A DNA stretch of 64,000 nucleotides from Neobacillus niacini (GTDB lineage Bacteria > Bacillota > Bacilli > Bacillales > Cytobacillaceae): the NCBI RefSeq assembly GCF_023715785.1, contig NZ_JAMBOX010000021.1, forward strand, positions 1 to 64,000, given 5' to 3'. Below the pieces are notes generated by a model, which made no database searches, was not told the origin of the DNA, and saw only the letters and a list, made by a program, of their open reading frames with translations. The position numbers and the translations under genes were made by a program. Of this stretch, positions 9,071 through 17,299 are shown piece after piece. How positions within the stretch are numbered: the stretch's first letter is position 1; every line of letters starts with the position of its first letter.

Positions 9071-9754
9071 ATGACTTACCAGGTCATTCTCCCGGCCGCT
9101 GGCCAGGGAAAACGAATGGGAGCAGGGAGAAATAAGCTTTTTCTTGAACTTAATGGAGTGCCAGTGCTGATCCATACCTTAAAGGTTTTTGAAGATGATG
9201 AGGCGTGCCAGGGGATGATTCTAGCGGTACATCCCCAGGATGAGTCCGAATTTAAAGCCTTGCTAAAGGAATATAAAATCAGTAAGGTTATTGGTTTTGC
9301 AGCAGGCGGCAAGGAACGGCAGCACAGCATTTTTAATGCGTTAAAAACAATCGGGTCTGACGGGATTATTCTTGTTCATGATGCGGCAAGGCCGTTTATC
9401 AAAAAAGCACAGATTCACAGACTTTTTGAAACAGCGATGGAAACCGGGGCGGCAATCGTCGGGGTGCCTGCAAAGGATACGATGAAAAAGGTTGATGCTG
9501 GTACAGTAGTGGAAACTGTCGAACGTTCAAGCTTGTGGGCGGTACAAACCCCGCAAGCTTTTCGTATTTCCCTGTTGCGTTACGCTTATGAACAGGCGGA
9601 AAGGGATCATTATCTCGGGACGGATGATGCCAGTCTAGTCGAAAGGCTCGGCCATCCCGTGGCTATTGTCGAAGGCGACTATGATAATATCAAATTGACC
9701 ACCCCGGAAGATTTATTTTTCGCAGAAGCGATTTTAAAAAAAAGACAAAACTAG
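9071..9754 (+). CDS. ispD: IspD, 2-C-methyl-D-erythritol 4-phosphate cytidylyltransferase
   Basis: Third enzyme of the MEP isoprenoid pathway: joins CTP and MEP to give CDP-ME. At 227 aa it is a normal length. The nucleotide-binding start LPAAGQGKRMG with the following K of NKLFL, the VHDAARPF motif and the C-terminal TDDASLVE region are all present. The ATG follows GAGTGGGG. It lies just before ispF, another MEP enzyme, with a hairpin-rich repeat between them. Confidence 0.97.
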   Translation: MTYQVILPAAGQGKRMGAGRNKLFLELNGVPVLIHTLKVFEDDEACQGMILAVHPQDESEFKALLKEYKISKVIGFAAGGKERQHSIFNALKTIGSDGIILVHDAARPFIKKAQIHRLFETAMETGAAIVGVPAKDTMKKVDAGTVVETVERSSLWAVQTPQAFRISLLRYAYEQAERDHYLGTDDASLVERLGHPVAIVEGDYDNIKLTTPEDLFFAEAILKKRQN

Positions 9755-9756
9755 AA

Positions 9757-9875
9757 AAAGCGGCAGCGCCCTGACCTCGAGCTGTAACAATCATCGCTTT
9801 AACAAGCCATGATTGTTACAAGATACCCGAAGAAGCTTATTCGGGATGAAAACTAGCTAGGCGCTGCAGCTAGAC
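9757..9875. repeat. Hairpin-rich intergenic repeat element between ispD and ispF
   Basis: About 120 nt with nested inverted repeats: GGCAGCGCC near the left end mirrors GGCGCTGC near the right end, TGTAACAATCAT (9783-9794) pairs with ATGATTGTTACA (9808-9819), and CCCGAA (9826-9831) pairs with TTCGGG (9839-9844). The outer ends resemble short interspersed elements often seen in Bacillus genomes. There is no coding potential. Confidence 0.6.
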
Positions 9876-9890
9876 AAAGGAGTTTTCGTG

Positions 9891-10367
9891 ATGTTTCGTA
9901 TTGGACAGGGCTTTGATGTCCATCAATTGACGGAAGGACGTCCGCTGATCATTGGCGGGATTACGATTCCCTATGAAAAGGGTTTGCTTGGCCATTCCGA
10001 TGCAGATGTATTATTACATACCATTTCCGATGCCTGCCTTGGGGCAATCGGCGAAGGGGATATCGGCAAACATTTCCCCGATACTGACCCGAATTATAAG
10101 GATGCCGATTCAGCCAAGCTGATGGAGCAGGTCTGGCAGTTGGTAAAAACAAAAGGCTACGAGCTGGTAAATGCCGATTGCACTATCATTGCGCAAAAAC
10201 CAAAAATGGCGCCGTATATTGAGCAAATGCGGGCCCGGATTGCCGAATTGCTCGAAGCGGATGTGGAACAAATCAATGTCAAAGCAACAACCACTGAAAA
10301 ACTGGGCTTTACCGGCCGCGGGGAAGGCATTGCTTCCCAAGTGGTAGTATTGCTAAAAAAACTTTAA
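9891..10367 (+). CDS. ispF: IspF, 2-C-methyl-D-erythritol 2,4-cyclodiphosphate synthase
   Basis: Converts CDP-ME 2-phosphate to the cyclic diphosphate in the MEP pathway; active as a trimer. The 158 aa hold the zinc ligands D9 and H11 in GFDVH, the GHSDADVLLH loop and the TTTEKLGFTGRGEG substrate loop. ATG 9891 follows AAAGGAG and gives the family start MFRIGQGFDVHQ; the adjoining GTG at 9888 is a possible alternative. Confidence 0.97.
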   Translation: MFRIGQGFDVHQLTEGRPLIIGGITIPYEKGLLGHSDADVLLHTISDACLGAIGEGDIGKHFPDTDPNYKDADSAKLMEQVWQLVKTKGYELVNADCTIIAQKPKMAPYIEQMRARIAELLEADVEQINVKATTTEKLGFTGRGEGIASQVVVLLKKL

Positions 10368-10391
10368 TGCTTAAAATCAGCATGGTAAAAT
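10363..10391 (+). promoter_or_regulatory. Candidate promoter of gltX
   Basis: An extended -10, TGG-TAAAAT (10383-10391), lies 17 nt after a weak TTTAAT -35 (10363-10368) that overlaps the end of ispF. Confidence 0.45.
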
Positions 10392-10435
10392 AATTCAGTA
10401 TGAGAAAATGAATTGAAAGTGGTGACATTATCGTC

Positions 10436-11899
10436 ATGTCAAACGAAGTACGTGTAAGGTATGCCCCAAGTCCGACCGGGCATTTACATATTGGAAACGC
10501 CAGAACTGCGCTGTTCAATTACCTGTTTGCGCGCAATCAAGGCGGTAAATTTATTATCCGCATTGAAGATACCGACAAAAAGCGTAATATTGAGGGCGGC
10601 GAACAAAGCCAATTAAAATATTTGAAATGGCTCGGCATCGACTGGGATGAAAGTGTCGATGTCGGCGGCCCATACGGCCCATACCGCCAATCCGAACGAA
10701 ATGAAATCTATGAGGGCTATTACAAGCAATTGCTGGAGTCCGGGCATGTTTACAAGTGCTATTGTACCGAGGAAGAACTTGAGGCAGAGAGAGACGCGCA
10801 AACCGAAAGAGGCGAAACTCCGCATTATTCCGGGAGATGCCGCCATCTGACTGCGGAAGAGCGTGCCCGCCTGGAAGCAGAAGGCCGCCAGCCAAGCTTG
10901 CGCATCGCTGTCCCAGAAGGAAAAACGTATACCTTTGATGATATGGTAAAAGGTGAAGTTTCCTTTGAGTCAGAGGGAATGGGGGATTGGGTCATTGCAA
11001 AAAAAGACGGTACTCCGACCTATAACTTTGCTGTGGCCGTTGACGACCATCTAATGGAAATCTCCCATGTCCTTCGCGGTGATGACCATATCTCTAATAC
11101 ACCGAAGCAGCTAATGGTTTATGAGGCATTGGGCTGGGAGCCGCCGATTTTTGGCCATATGACCTTGATTGTGAATGAAAGCCGGAAAAAATTGAGTAAG
11201 CGGGATGAATCGATTATCCAGTTTATCGAGCAATACGAAGAATTGGGATACCTGCCTGAAGCATTATTTAACTTTATTACCTTGCTTGGCTGGTCACCAG
11301 CAGGGGAAGAAGAGCTTTACAGCAAGGATGAATTTATCGAGATTTTTGATGCTAGCCGCCTGTCCAAGTCACCGGCCTTATTTGATAAGCAAAAGCTTAC
11401 TTGGATGAACAACCAATACATGAAAAAGGTAGAGGTTGACCGGGTTGTCGAGCTTGCAATGCCGCATTTAGTTAAGGCAGGCCGCCTAAGCGAGAATCCG
11501 TCTGAAGCAGAACGGCAATGGGTTTATAGCCTGGTCGCGTTGCTTCAGGAAAAAATGAGCTTTGGTGCCGAGATTGTCGAGCTTTCGGATATGTTCTTTA
11601 AAGAAGATGCAGACTATGAAGCGGATGCCAAGGAAGTGCTTGCGGGTGAAACCGTTCTACAGGTGCTAAAAGCATTTTCCGAGGAACTAGACAAACTGGA
11701 GGCCTTTGAAGCAGACGGAATCAAAGCAGCGATGAAGGCAGTGCAAAAATCTACCGGGCAAAAGGGCAAAAATTTATTTATGCCGATCCGTGCTGCGGTA
11801 ACAGGTCAAACCCACGGCCCTGACCTGCCGCAAGCGATTGAACTGCTTGGCCGAGAGAAAGTTCAAAAAAGAATTAGCAAATTATTAGTTAACAACTAA
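10436..11899 (+). CDS. gltX: GltX, glutamyl-tRNA synthetase
   Basis: Class I synthetase that charges tRNA-Glu and, in Bacilli, also mischarges tRNA-Gln for GatCAB. The 487 aa show the HIGH-type motif HLHIG (16-20) and the KMSKS-type motif KLSKR (252-256). A C-terminal anticodon-binding helical region ends in SKLLVNN. The ATG follows GTGGTGA at a slightly long spacing. It precedes the cysE-cysS unit but is separated from it by a T-box, so it is probably transcribed independently. Confidence 0.97.
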   Translation: MSNEVRVRYAPSPTGHLHIGNARTALFNYLFARNQGGKFIIRIEDTDKKRNIEGGEQSQLKYLKWLGIDWDESVDVGGPYGPYRQSERNEIYEGYYKQLLESGHVYKCYCTEEELEAERDAQTERGETPHYSGRCRHLTAEERARLEAEGRQPSLRIAVPEGKTYTFDDMVKGEVSFESEGMGDWVIAKKDGTPTYNFAVAVDDHLMEISHVLRGDDHISNTPKQLMVYEALGWEPPIFGHMTLIVNESRKKLSKRDESIIQFIEQYEELGYLPEALFNFITLLGWSPAGEEELYSKDEFIEIFDASRLSKSPALFDKQKLTWMNNQYMKKVEVDRVVELAMPHLVKAGRLSENPSEAERQWVYSLVALLQEKMSFGAEIVELSDMFFKEDADYEADAKEVLAGETVLQVLKAFSEELDKLEAFEADGIKAAMKAVQKSTGQKGKNLFMPIRAAVTGQTHGPDLPQAIELLGREKVQKRISKLLVNN

Positions 11900-11924
11900 G
11901 GGAAAATGGTATATATTAATTATA

Positions 11925-12212
11925 ACTATTTTATAAGGCTAAAGTGTCGATGAGGAAAAGTAGAAAAATGATGCTTGAAAGAGAGAACCATCACCGGCTG
12001 AAAGTGGTTCAGGCCGCTCATTTTTTGAAGTGCCCCTCTGAGTCCCATTTCGAAAGATTCCAGTAGATTTGGGCGGAACCATCCGTTAACAGGGAAGAGT
12101 GAGGCTTATTAAAGTCCTTTGCATTTTTGTTTTGCAAGCGGCTTAGGCCTAATCAGAGTGGAACCACGCATCCAAGCGTCTCTGTCGATCCGACAGGGGC
12201 GTTTTTTATTTG
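11925..12212 (+). promoter_or_regulatory. T-box riboswitch (cysteine) before cysE-cysS
   Basis: The leader carries the T-box core AGAGTGGAACCACG (12155-12168), which pairs with the tRNA acceptor end. Upstream is a long stem I region with an AGAGA-type motif near 11980. A TGC at 12031-12033, in a GAAGTGCCCC context, is the likely specifier codon for cysteine. The leader ends in a terminator, GCGTCTCTGTCG with CGACAGGGGCGT followed by TTTTTT. Uncharged tRNA-Cys should favour readthrough into cysE and cysS. The specifier assignment is inferred. Confidence 0.9.
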
Positions 12213-12245
12213 GGGGAAATTAGAAATAATAAAGGGGGATTGGAG

Positions 12246-12890
12246 ATGTTCAAACGGTTAAAGGAAGACGTGGAAGTGGTATTTGAGCAGGACCCGGCGG
12301 CCAGGACATATCTGGAGGTCATTTTGACCTATTCCGGTTTGCATGCCATCTGGGCGCACCGGCTGGCACATGCGCTATATAAACGCAAGTTTTTCTTCCT
12401 GGCAAGGGTGATTTCACAGGCAAGCCGCTTTTTCACCGGAATTGAAATTCATCCGGGGGCAAAAATAGGCAGGAGATTTTTTATCGACCACGGGATGGGC
12501 GTTGTCATCGGAGAAACGTGCGAAATTGGCGATAATGTTACCGTGTTCCAAGGAGTGACCTTAGGTGGAACTGGCAAAGAGAAAGGCAAGCGGCACCCGA
12601 CAATCAAGGACAATGTACTGATTTCCACCGGTGCCAAGGTACTTGGGTCGATTACCATTGGCGAGAATTCAAAAATCGGCGGCGGCTCGGTTGTCCTTAA
12701 GGAAGTGCCGCCAAACTCCACGGTGGTAGGAATTCCGGGAAGGGTTGTCATTCAGGACGGCAAACGGATCACTCGCGACTTAAATCATGGCGACATGCCG
12801 GACCCGGTGGCAGACCGCATCAAAGAAATACAAACAGAGCTCGACCAGATGCGAGCAGAACTGGCAAACTTAAAAGAGGAAAGGGTATGA
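12246..12890 (+). CDS. cysE: CysE, serine O-acetyltransferase
   Basis: Acetylates serine with acetyl-CoA, the first committed step of cysteine synthesis. The 214 aa have an N-terminal helical region, then left-handed hexapeptide repeats with the catalytic histidine in DHGMGVVIGET and the GGTGKEKGKRHPTI segment that lines the CoA site. ATG 12246 follows AAGGGGGATTGGAG; the upstream TTG at 12210 lies in the T-box terminator. It is transcribed with cysS, so tRNA-Cys charging controls both supply and use of cysteine. Confidence 0.97.
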   Translation: MFKRLKEDVEVVFEQDPAARTYLEVILTYSGLHAIWAHRLAHALYKRKFFFLARVISQASRFFTGIEIHPGAKIGRRFFIDHGMGVVIGETCEIGDNVTVFQGVTLGGTGKEKGKRHPTIKDNVLISTGAKVLGSITIGENSKIGGGSVVLKEVPPNSTVVGIPGRVVIQDGKRITRDLNHGDMPDPVADRIKEIQTELDQMRAELANLKEERV

Positions 12891-12894
12891 GTCA

Positions 12895-14295
12895 ATGGCC
12901 ATTCAACTTTATAATACTTTAACACGCAAAAAGGAAACTTTCGTACCGCTCGAAGAAGGAAAAGTAAAAATGTATGTTTGCGGTCCGACTGTCTATAATT
13001 ATATTCATATCGGAAATGCCAGGCCGGCAATTGTGTTTGACACCGTCCGCCGCTACCTCGAATATCGGGGTTATGACGTAAACTACGTATCGAACTTTAC
13101 TGATGTAGATGATAAATTGATCCGGGCTGCCAATGAACTGCATTCGGATGTGCCGACCATTGCCAACCGATTTATCGAGGCATATTTTGAAGATGTTTCG
13201 GCGCTTGGCTGCAAAAAGGCGGATGTTCACCCGCGCGTAATGGAAAACATGGACATCATTATCGATTTTATCAGCCAACTGGTTGAAAAGGGCTATGCCT
13301 ATGAATCGGAAGGGGATGTCTATTTCCGAACCCGCCGTTTTGAAGAGTATGGCAAGCTTTCCCACCAATCGATTGATGATCTGCAAGTCGGCGCCAGAAT
13401 CGAAGTCGGTGAGAAAAAAGAAGATGATCTTGATTTTGCCCTATGGAAAGCGGCAAAAGAAGGGGAAATATTCTGGGATAGCCCATGGGGTCCGGGACGT
13501 CCGGGCTGGCACATCGAATGCTCGGCAATGGCGAAAAAATATCTTGGGGAAACCATTGATATTCATGCCGGCGGCCAGGATCTGACCTTCCCGCACCATG
13601 AAAATGAAATTGCCCAATCCGAGGCTTTAAGTGGAAAAACATTTGCTCGCTATTGGATGCACAATGGCTATATTAATATCGATAACGAAAAAATGTCGAA
13701 GTCGCTCGGCAACTTTGTGTTGGTTCATGACATTATTAAGGAGATCAATCCGCAGGTATTAAGGTTCTTTATGCTGTCGGTGCATTACCGCAATCCGATC
13801 AACTACAGCCAGGAGCTATTGGAAAGCACAACAGCGGCATTGGAGCGTCTAAAGACCTCTTACCAGAATTTAAAACACCGCCGAGAAGCGAGTGCGAACC
13901 TGACGCAAAATAATCAGGAATGGCTTGAAAAAATCAAGGCTCACCGCGATGAGTTCATCGAGGCAATGGACGATGATTTTAACACGGCAAAGGCAATTTC
14001 TGTGCTGTTTGAATTATCGAAGCTGGCCAACTATTACCTGATCGAAAAAAATACGGCAGTCGAAGTCATCGATGCCTTCACAGCCCATTTTGAGGAATTA
14101 TTCGCCGTGCTCGGCCTGACCCTCGAACAGCAGGAAGAACTGCTCGATGAAGAAATTGATGCCTTGATTGAACAGCGGATTCAGGCACGCAAGAATCGCA
14201 ACTTCCAATTGGCCGATCAAATCCGTGACCAATTAAAGGATATGAATATCATTTTGGAGGATACTCCACAGGGTACAAGGTGGAAAAGAGGCTAA
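12895..14295 (+). CDS. cysS: CysS, cysteinyl-tRNA synthetase
   Basis: Class I synthetase charging tRNA-Cys. The 466 aa contain the zinc ligand C29 in MYVCGPTVYN, HIGN at 38-41, the zinc-site ECS and HHE segments, and KMSKS at 266-270. It starts 5 nt after the cysE stop, with AGAGGAAAGGG inside the cysE end as its ribosome binding site. Controlled by the upstream cysteine T-box. Confidence 0.98.
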   Translation: MAIQLYNTLTRKKETFVPLEEGKVKMYVCGPTVYNYIHIGNARPAIVFDTVRRYLEYRGYDVNYVSNFTDVDDKLIRAANELHSDVPTIANRFIEAYFEDVSALGCKKADVHPRVMENMDIIIDFISQLVEKGYAYESEGDVYFRTRRFEEYGKLSHQSIDDLQVGARIEVGEKKEDDLDFALWKAAKEGEIFWDSPWGPGRPGWHIECSAMAKKYLGETIDIHAGGQDLTFPHHENEIAQSEALSGKTFARYWMHNGYINIDNEKMSKSLGNFVLVHDIIKEINPQVLRFFMLSVHYRNPINYSQELLESTTAALERLKTSYQNLKHRREASANLTQNNQEWLEKIKAHRDEFIEAMDDDFNTAKAISVLFELSKLANYYLIEKNTAVEVIDAFTAHFEELFAVLGLTLEQQEELLDEEIDALIEQRIQARKNRNFQLADQIRDQLKDMNIILEDTPQGTRWKRG

Positions 14296-14299
14296 TACC

Positions 14300-14719
14300 A
14301 TGCTAGATTATGAAAACACAGTTGATGCTCAACAATTAAACAGCCTGGCGCTTGCCTACATGGGTGATGCGGTATTTGAAACGTATGTCCGGCGTCACCT
14401 GCTTTACAGCGGGCAAGTCCGGCCGCACCAGCTGCACCGGGAAGGAACCAAATATGTGTCGGCAAAAGCCCAGTGCCAAATCCTGTTTTGGATGATGGAT
14501 AACGGGCTGTTAACGGAAACGGAAACGAGTGTGGTTATGCGCGGCCGCAATGCCAAATCCGGGACCGTCCCGAAAAACACCGATGTGCAGACATACCGGT
14601 ACAGCACGGCGTTTGAGGCATTGATGGGATATTTATTTTTAACGGGAGAGAATGAGCGCCTCGAAGAGCTCATTTCACAGGCGTTAAACTATGTAGATGA
14701 ACAGAAAGGTGGCCGTTAG
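14300..14719 (+). CDS. mrnC: Mini-ribonuclease III (MrnC)
   Basis: RNase III-like enzyme without a dsRNA-binding domain; matures the ends of 23S rRNA. The 139-aa protein is a single RNase III domain with the signature LAYMGDAVFETYVR near residues 14-27 and acidic residues at the C-terminal helix. It starts 4 nt after cysS and overlaps the translational signal of rlmB, so it belongs to the same transcript. Confidence 0.95.
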   Translation: MLDYENTVDAQQLNSLALAYMGDAVFETYVRRHLLYSGQVRPHQLHREGTKYVSAKAQCQILFWMMDNGLLTETETSVVMRGRNAKSGTVPKNTDVQTYRYSTAFEALMGYLFLTGENERLEELISQALNYVDEQKGGR

Positions 14720-14720
14720 A

Positions 14721-15464
14721 ATGAACCAGGAATACATTGTGGGCAAAAATCCGGTCATTGAGGCTTTAAAATCGGGGCGGGACATCAATAAGATCCTGAT
14801 TGCCGAAGGGTCGCAGCATGGGCAGATGCAGCAAATTACCCGGCTGGCAAAAGAAACGAATGTGCTGGTCCAGTTTGTCCCGAAGAAAAAAATAGACCAA
14901 ATCACCGAGGAAAATCACCAGGGCGTTCTGGCCTATGTCGCCGCTTATCAGTACGCGGAACTGGATGATCTCTTTGCAGCCGCCGAAAGGAAAAACGAAC
15001 CTCCTTTCTTTTTATTATTGGATGAAATTGAAGACCCCCATAATCTTGGCTCCATCATGAGGACGGCGGATGCGGTTGGGGCGCACGGCATCATCATTCC
15101 GAAACGCCGGGCAGTAGGTTTGACGGCGACCGTTGCCAAAGCTTCTACTGGGGCGATAGAATATATCCCGGTTGTCCGGGTTACCAATATGGCAAGGACA
15201 ATCGATGAATTGAAGGAGCGGGGTGTCTGGATTGCTGGCACTGATGCAAAAGGCAAGGATGATTACCGCAGGCTGGATGGAACTTTGCCGCTAGGGCTTG
15301 TCATTGGCAGTGAAGGAAAAGGGATGGGACGGCTGATTCGTGATAAATGCGACTTTTTGATCCATTTGCCGATGGCCGGCAAAGTAACGTCATTAAACGC
15401 TTCTGTGGCAGCTGCGCTATTAATGTATGAGGTATACCGGAAACGGCATAGCTTAGAGGGATAG
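14721..15464 (+). CDS. rlmB: RlmB-type 23S rRNA 2'-O-methyltransferase
   Basis: SPOUT-class enzyme predicted to methylate the ribose of a guanosine in 23S rRNA. The 247 aa have an L30e-like N-terminal substrate-binding domain and the three SpoU motifs: LLDEIEDPHNLGSIMRT, VIGSEGKGM and LPMAGKVTSLNASVA, the last forming the trefoil-knot SAM site. ATG 14721 follows AAAGGTGG; the in-frame ATG at 14697 inside mrnC is rejected. It begins one base after the mrnC stop. Confidence 0.94.
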   Translation: MNQEYIVGKNPVIEALKSGRDINKILIAEGSQHGQMQQITRLAKETNVLVQFVPKKKIDQITEENHQGVLAYVAAYQYAELDDLFAAAERKNEPPFFLLLDEIEDPHNLGSIMRTADAVGAHGIIIPKRRAVGLTATVAKASTGAIEYIPVVRVTNMARTIDELKERGVWIAGTDAKGKDDYRRLDGTLPLGLVIGSEGKGMGRLIRDKCDFLIHLPMAGKVTSLNASVAAALLMYEVYRKRHSLEG

Positions 15465-15467
15465 TGT

Positions 15468-15977
15468 ATGGATATCCTGCTTGTGGACGGATATAACATT
15501 ATAGGGGCATGGCCGGAGCTTAAAGCATTAAAAGACCGGGACCTGCCGGCAGCGCGTGACCGTTTGGTCGAAAAAATGGCCGAGTACCAAGCCATTTCCG
15601 GCTTCCGTGTGATCGTGGTGTTCGATGCCCATTTTGTAAAAGGGACAGAAAAAAAGTATAAAAATCATCAGGTAGAGGTTATTTTTACAAAGGAAAATGA
15701 ATCGGCGGACGAACGGATTGAAAAAATGGCTATCAGCCTTAGCAACCGGAAAACGCAAATCCATGTGGCCACCTCCGACTTTACCGAACAATGGCAGATT
15801 TTTGGACAAGGGGCGCTCCGGAAATCTGCTCGTGAACTGGAAATTGAAATGTCTTCAATAGAAAAGAATATCGAGAGGAAAGTAAAAAAAATCCAAGATA
15901 AAAAGCCCGTTTCCAAAATACCGATTAGCGACGAAATGGCAGAAATTTTTGAAAAGTGGCGCAGAGGGCAGAAGTAA
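15468..15977 (+). CDS. rae1: Rae1 (YacP), NYN/PIN-type ribosome-associated endoribonuclease
   Basis: In Bacillus subtilis this protein enters the ribosomal A site and cuts mRNA in a translation-dependent way. The 169-aa sequence starts with the NYN-domain nucleotide MDILLVDGYNIIGAWPEL and has conserved acidic residues in VVFDAHF and ATSDFTEQWQIFGQGA. The ATG lies three bases after rlmB, with TAGAGGG upstream. It is the last gene before the sigH promoter. Confidence 0.92.
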   Translation: MDILLVDGYNIIGAWPELKALKDRDLPAARDRLVEKMAEYQAISGFRVIVVFDAHFVKGTEKKYKNHQVEVIFTKENESADERIEKMAISLSNRKTQIHVATSDFTEQWQIFGQGALRKSARELEIEMSSIEKNIERKVKKIQDKKPVSKIPISDEMAEIFEKWRRGQK

Positions 15978-16003
15978 GCCTGTACTTCAAAAATTTTCTA
16001 ATG

Positions 16004-16009
16004 TATAAT
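16004..16009 (+). promoter_or_regulatory. -10 element of sigH promoter
   Basis: A perfect TATAAT (16004-16009) lies 43 nt before the sigH start, with a weak TGTACT (15981-15986) 17 nt upstream of it. Confidence 0.6.
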
Positions 16010-16046
16010 AGTGGTATCTATGCTTGTTCGGTGGAGGGGATCTAAT

Positions 16047-16697
16047 TTGAGTACGGACTTCAGGACAAAAACGCATGAACAATTCTCCGCCATGGAGGAT
16101 GAAGAAATTGTTGATTTGGTTCATCAGGGTGACGGTGAAGCATTGGATTTTTTAATTCATAAGTATCGAAATTTTGTGCGTGCCAAAGCTAGATCCTATT
16201 TTCTGATTGGAGCGGATAAAGAAGATATTGTTCAAGAGGGCATGATTGGCTTATATAAGGCGATCCGCGACTTTCGCGAGGACAAGCTCACCTCCTTTAA
16301 AGCATTTGCCGAACTGTGCATAACCCGCCAAATTATTACAGCGATAAAGACGGCGACACGGCAGAAGCATATACCGCTAAATTCCTACGTATCATTGGAC
16401 AAGCCAATTTTTGATGAGGAGTCAGACCGGACGCTGATGGATGTTTTGTCCGGAGCAAAGGTGCTGGACCCGGAGGAATTAATCATCAATCAGGAAGAAT
16501 TTGACCATATCGAGGTTAAAATGACTGAACTGTTAAGCGATTTGGAACGGAAGGTATTGGCGCTTTATTTGGATGGCCAGTCGTACCAGGAGATTTCTGA
16601 GGAACTCAACCGCCACGTCAAATCGATTGATAATGCCCTTCAGCGTGTAAAGCGAAAATTGGAGCGGTACTTGGAAATTCGGGAATTTTCGTTGTAA
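16047..16697 (+). CDS. sigH: SigH, RNA polymerase sigma factor for transition state and sporulation
   Basis: Sigma-70 family factor (sigma-30 of Bacillus) that directs early sporulation and competence genes. The 216 aa have region 2 with the conserved KYRNFVRAKARSYFLIGADKEDIVQEG and region 4 with the helix-turn-helix QSYQEISEELNRHVKSIDNALQR. I chose the TTG at 16047 because GGAGGGGA lies 6 nt before it and the length then equals the family; longer in-frame starts add residues not seen in relatives. Its presence supports a spore-forming host. Confidence 0.95.
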   Translation: MSTDFRTKTHEQFSAMEDEEIVDLVHQGDGEALDFLIHKYRNFVRAKARSYFLIGADKEDIVQEGMIGLYKAIRDFREDKLTSFKAFAELCITRQIITAIKTATRQKHIPLNSYVSLDKPIFDEESDRTLMDVLSGAKVLDPEELIINQEEFDHIEVKMTELLSDLERKVLALYLDGQSYQEISEELNRHVKSIDNALQRVKRKLERYLEIREFSL

Positions 16698-16751
16698 AAT
16701 GTATCCGCTTTATAGACGATGGCGGTTATATGAATGTCATTCCAAATATTA

Positions 16752-16780
16752 TTGACATTAATTAGACATCATGTTACATT
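16752..16780 (+). promoter_or_regulatory. Promoter of rpmG-secE
   Basis: TTGACA (16752-16757) and an extended -10, TGT-TACATT (16772-16780), are 17 nt apart. Confidence 0.7.
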
Positions 16781-16805
16781 TTTAAGGATATATTAGGTGA
16801 AAAAT

Positions 16806-16952
16806 ATGGGTAAAAAAGTTGTACTTGCCTGTGAAACCTGCGGCTCAAGGAATTATTCGACAGCCGGCAGCGACACGAAACAGGAAAGGTTGGAAATAAA
16901 AAAATACTGCAAAACTTGCGGGTCTCATACCATTCATAAAGAGACAAAATGA
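16806..16952 (+). CDS. rpmG: 50S ribosomal protein L33
   Basis: A 48-aa large-subunit protein beginning MGKKVVLACETCGSRNYST, with two CxxC pairs (CETC and CKTC) that mark the zinc-binding form. The ATG follows TAGGTGA. The place between sigH and secE is the usual one for the second L33 paralogue of Bacillus. Confidence 0.93.
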   Translation: MGKKVVLACETCGSRNYSTAGSDTKQERLEIKKYCKTCGSHTIHKETK

Positions 16953-16985
16953 TAAAAGACCGCGCAATCCTTGGGGGTTACTTAA

Positions 16986-17168
16986 ATGTCTCGCATAAAG
17001 AATTTCTTTAGTGATATAGCTCGTGAAATGAGAAAGGTAAGCTGGCCAAAGCGCAGCGAACTGACTCGTTCGACTATTACGGTTGTCAGCACTGTTGCGT
17101 TCTTTGCGATTTTCTTCGCGGTCCTGGATTTGGGTATTTCAGAATTGATTCGCTTAATTCTTGAATAA
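16986..17168 (+). CDS. secE: SecE, preprotein translocase subunit
   Basis: Small essential partner of SecY in the Sec channel. The 60 aa have the conserved amphipathic segment MRKVSWPKRSELTRSTI followed by one membrane helix (about residues 30-50), the short one-helix form typical of Gram-positives. It sits between rpmG and nusG as expected. Confidence 0.96.
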   Translation: MSRIKNFFSDIAREMRKVSWPKRSELTRSTITVVSTVAFFAIFFAVLDLGISELIRLILE

Positions 17169-17182
17169 TAGCCATTGGTTCA

Positions 17183-17191
17183 TGGTATAAT
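17183..17191 (+). promoter_or_regulatory. Extended -10 promoter before nusG
   Basis: TGGTATAAT (17183-17191) is an extended -10 with a perfect hexamer. No convincing -35 is present; TTGAAT at 17161-17166 is 19 nt away. Transcripts would start about 20 nt before the hairpin at 17218. Confidence 0.6.
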
Positions 17192-17217
17192 GGAAATTAA
17201 CAAAGGAAATTTCAGCT

Positions 17218-17243
17218 AAAAACCCGTCAGTTGCGGGTTTTTT
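17218..17243 (+). terminator. Hairpin with U-tract between secE and nusG
   Basis: AAAAACCCG (17218-17226) pairs with CGGGTTTTT (17234-17242) around a 7-nt loop, and the T-run forms the 3' arm. It could end the rpmG-secE transcript, or act as an attenuator on the promoter at 17183. Confidence 0.75.
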
Positions 17244-17299
17244 AATTTGCCAAAAAAATGCACTCAATTATAGGGAGGGACGGACGCAAGTCCTCATAA

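Noticed and set aside
12210..12245. TTG start for CysE at 12210
   Set aside because: It lies in the T-run of the T-box terminator; ATG 12246 fits the family.
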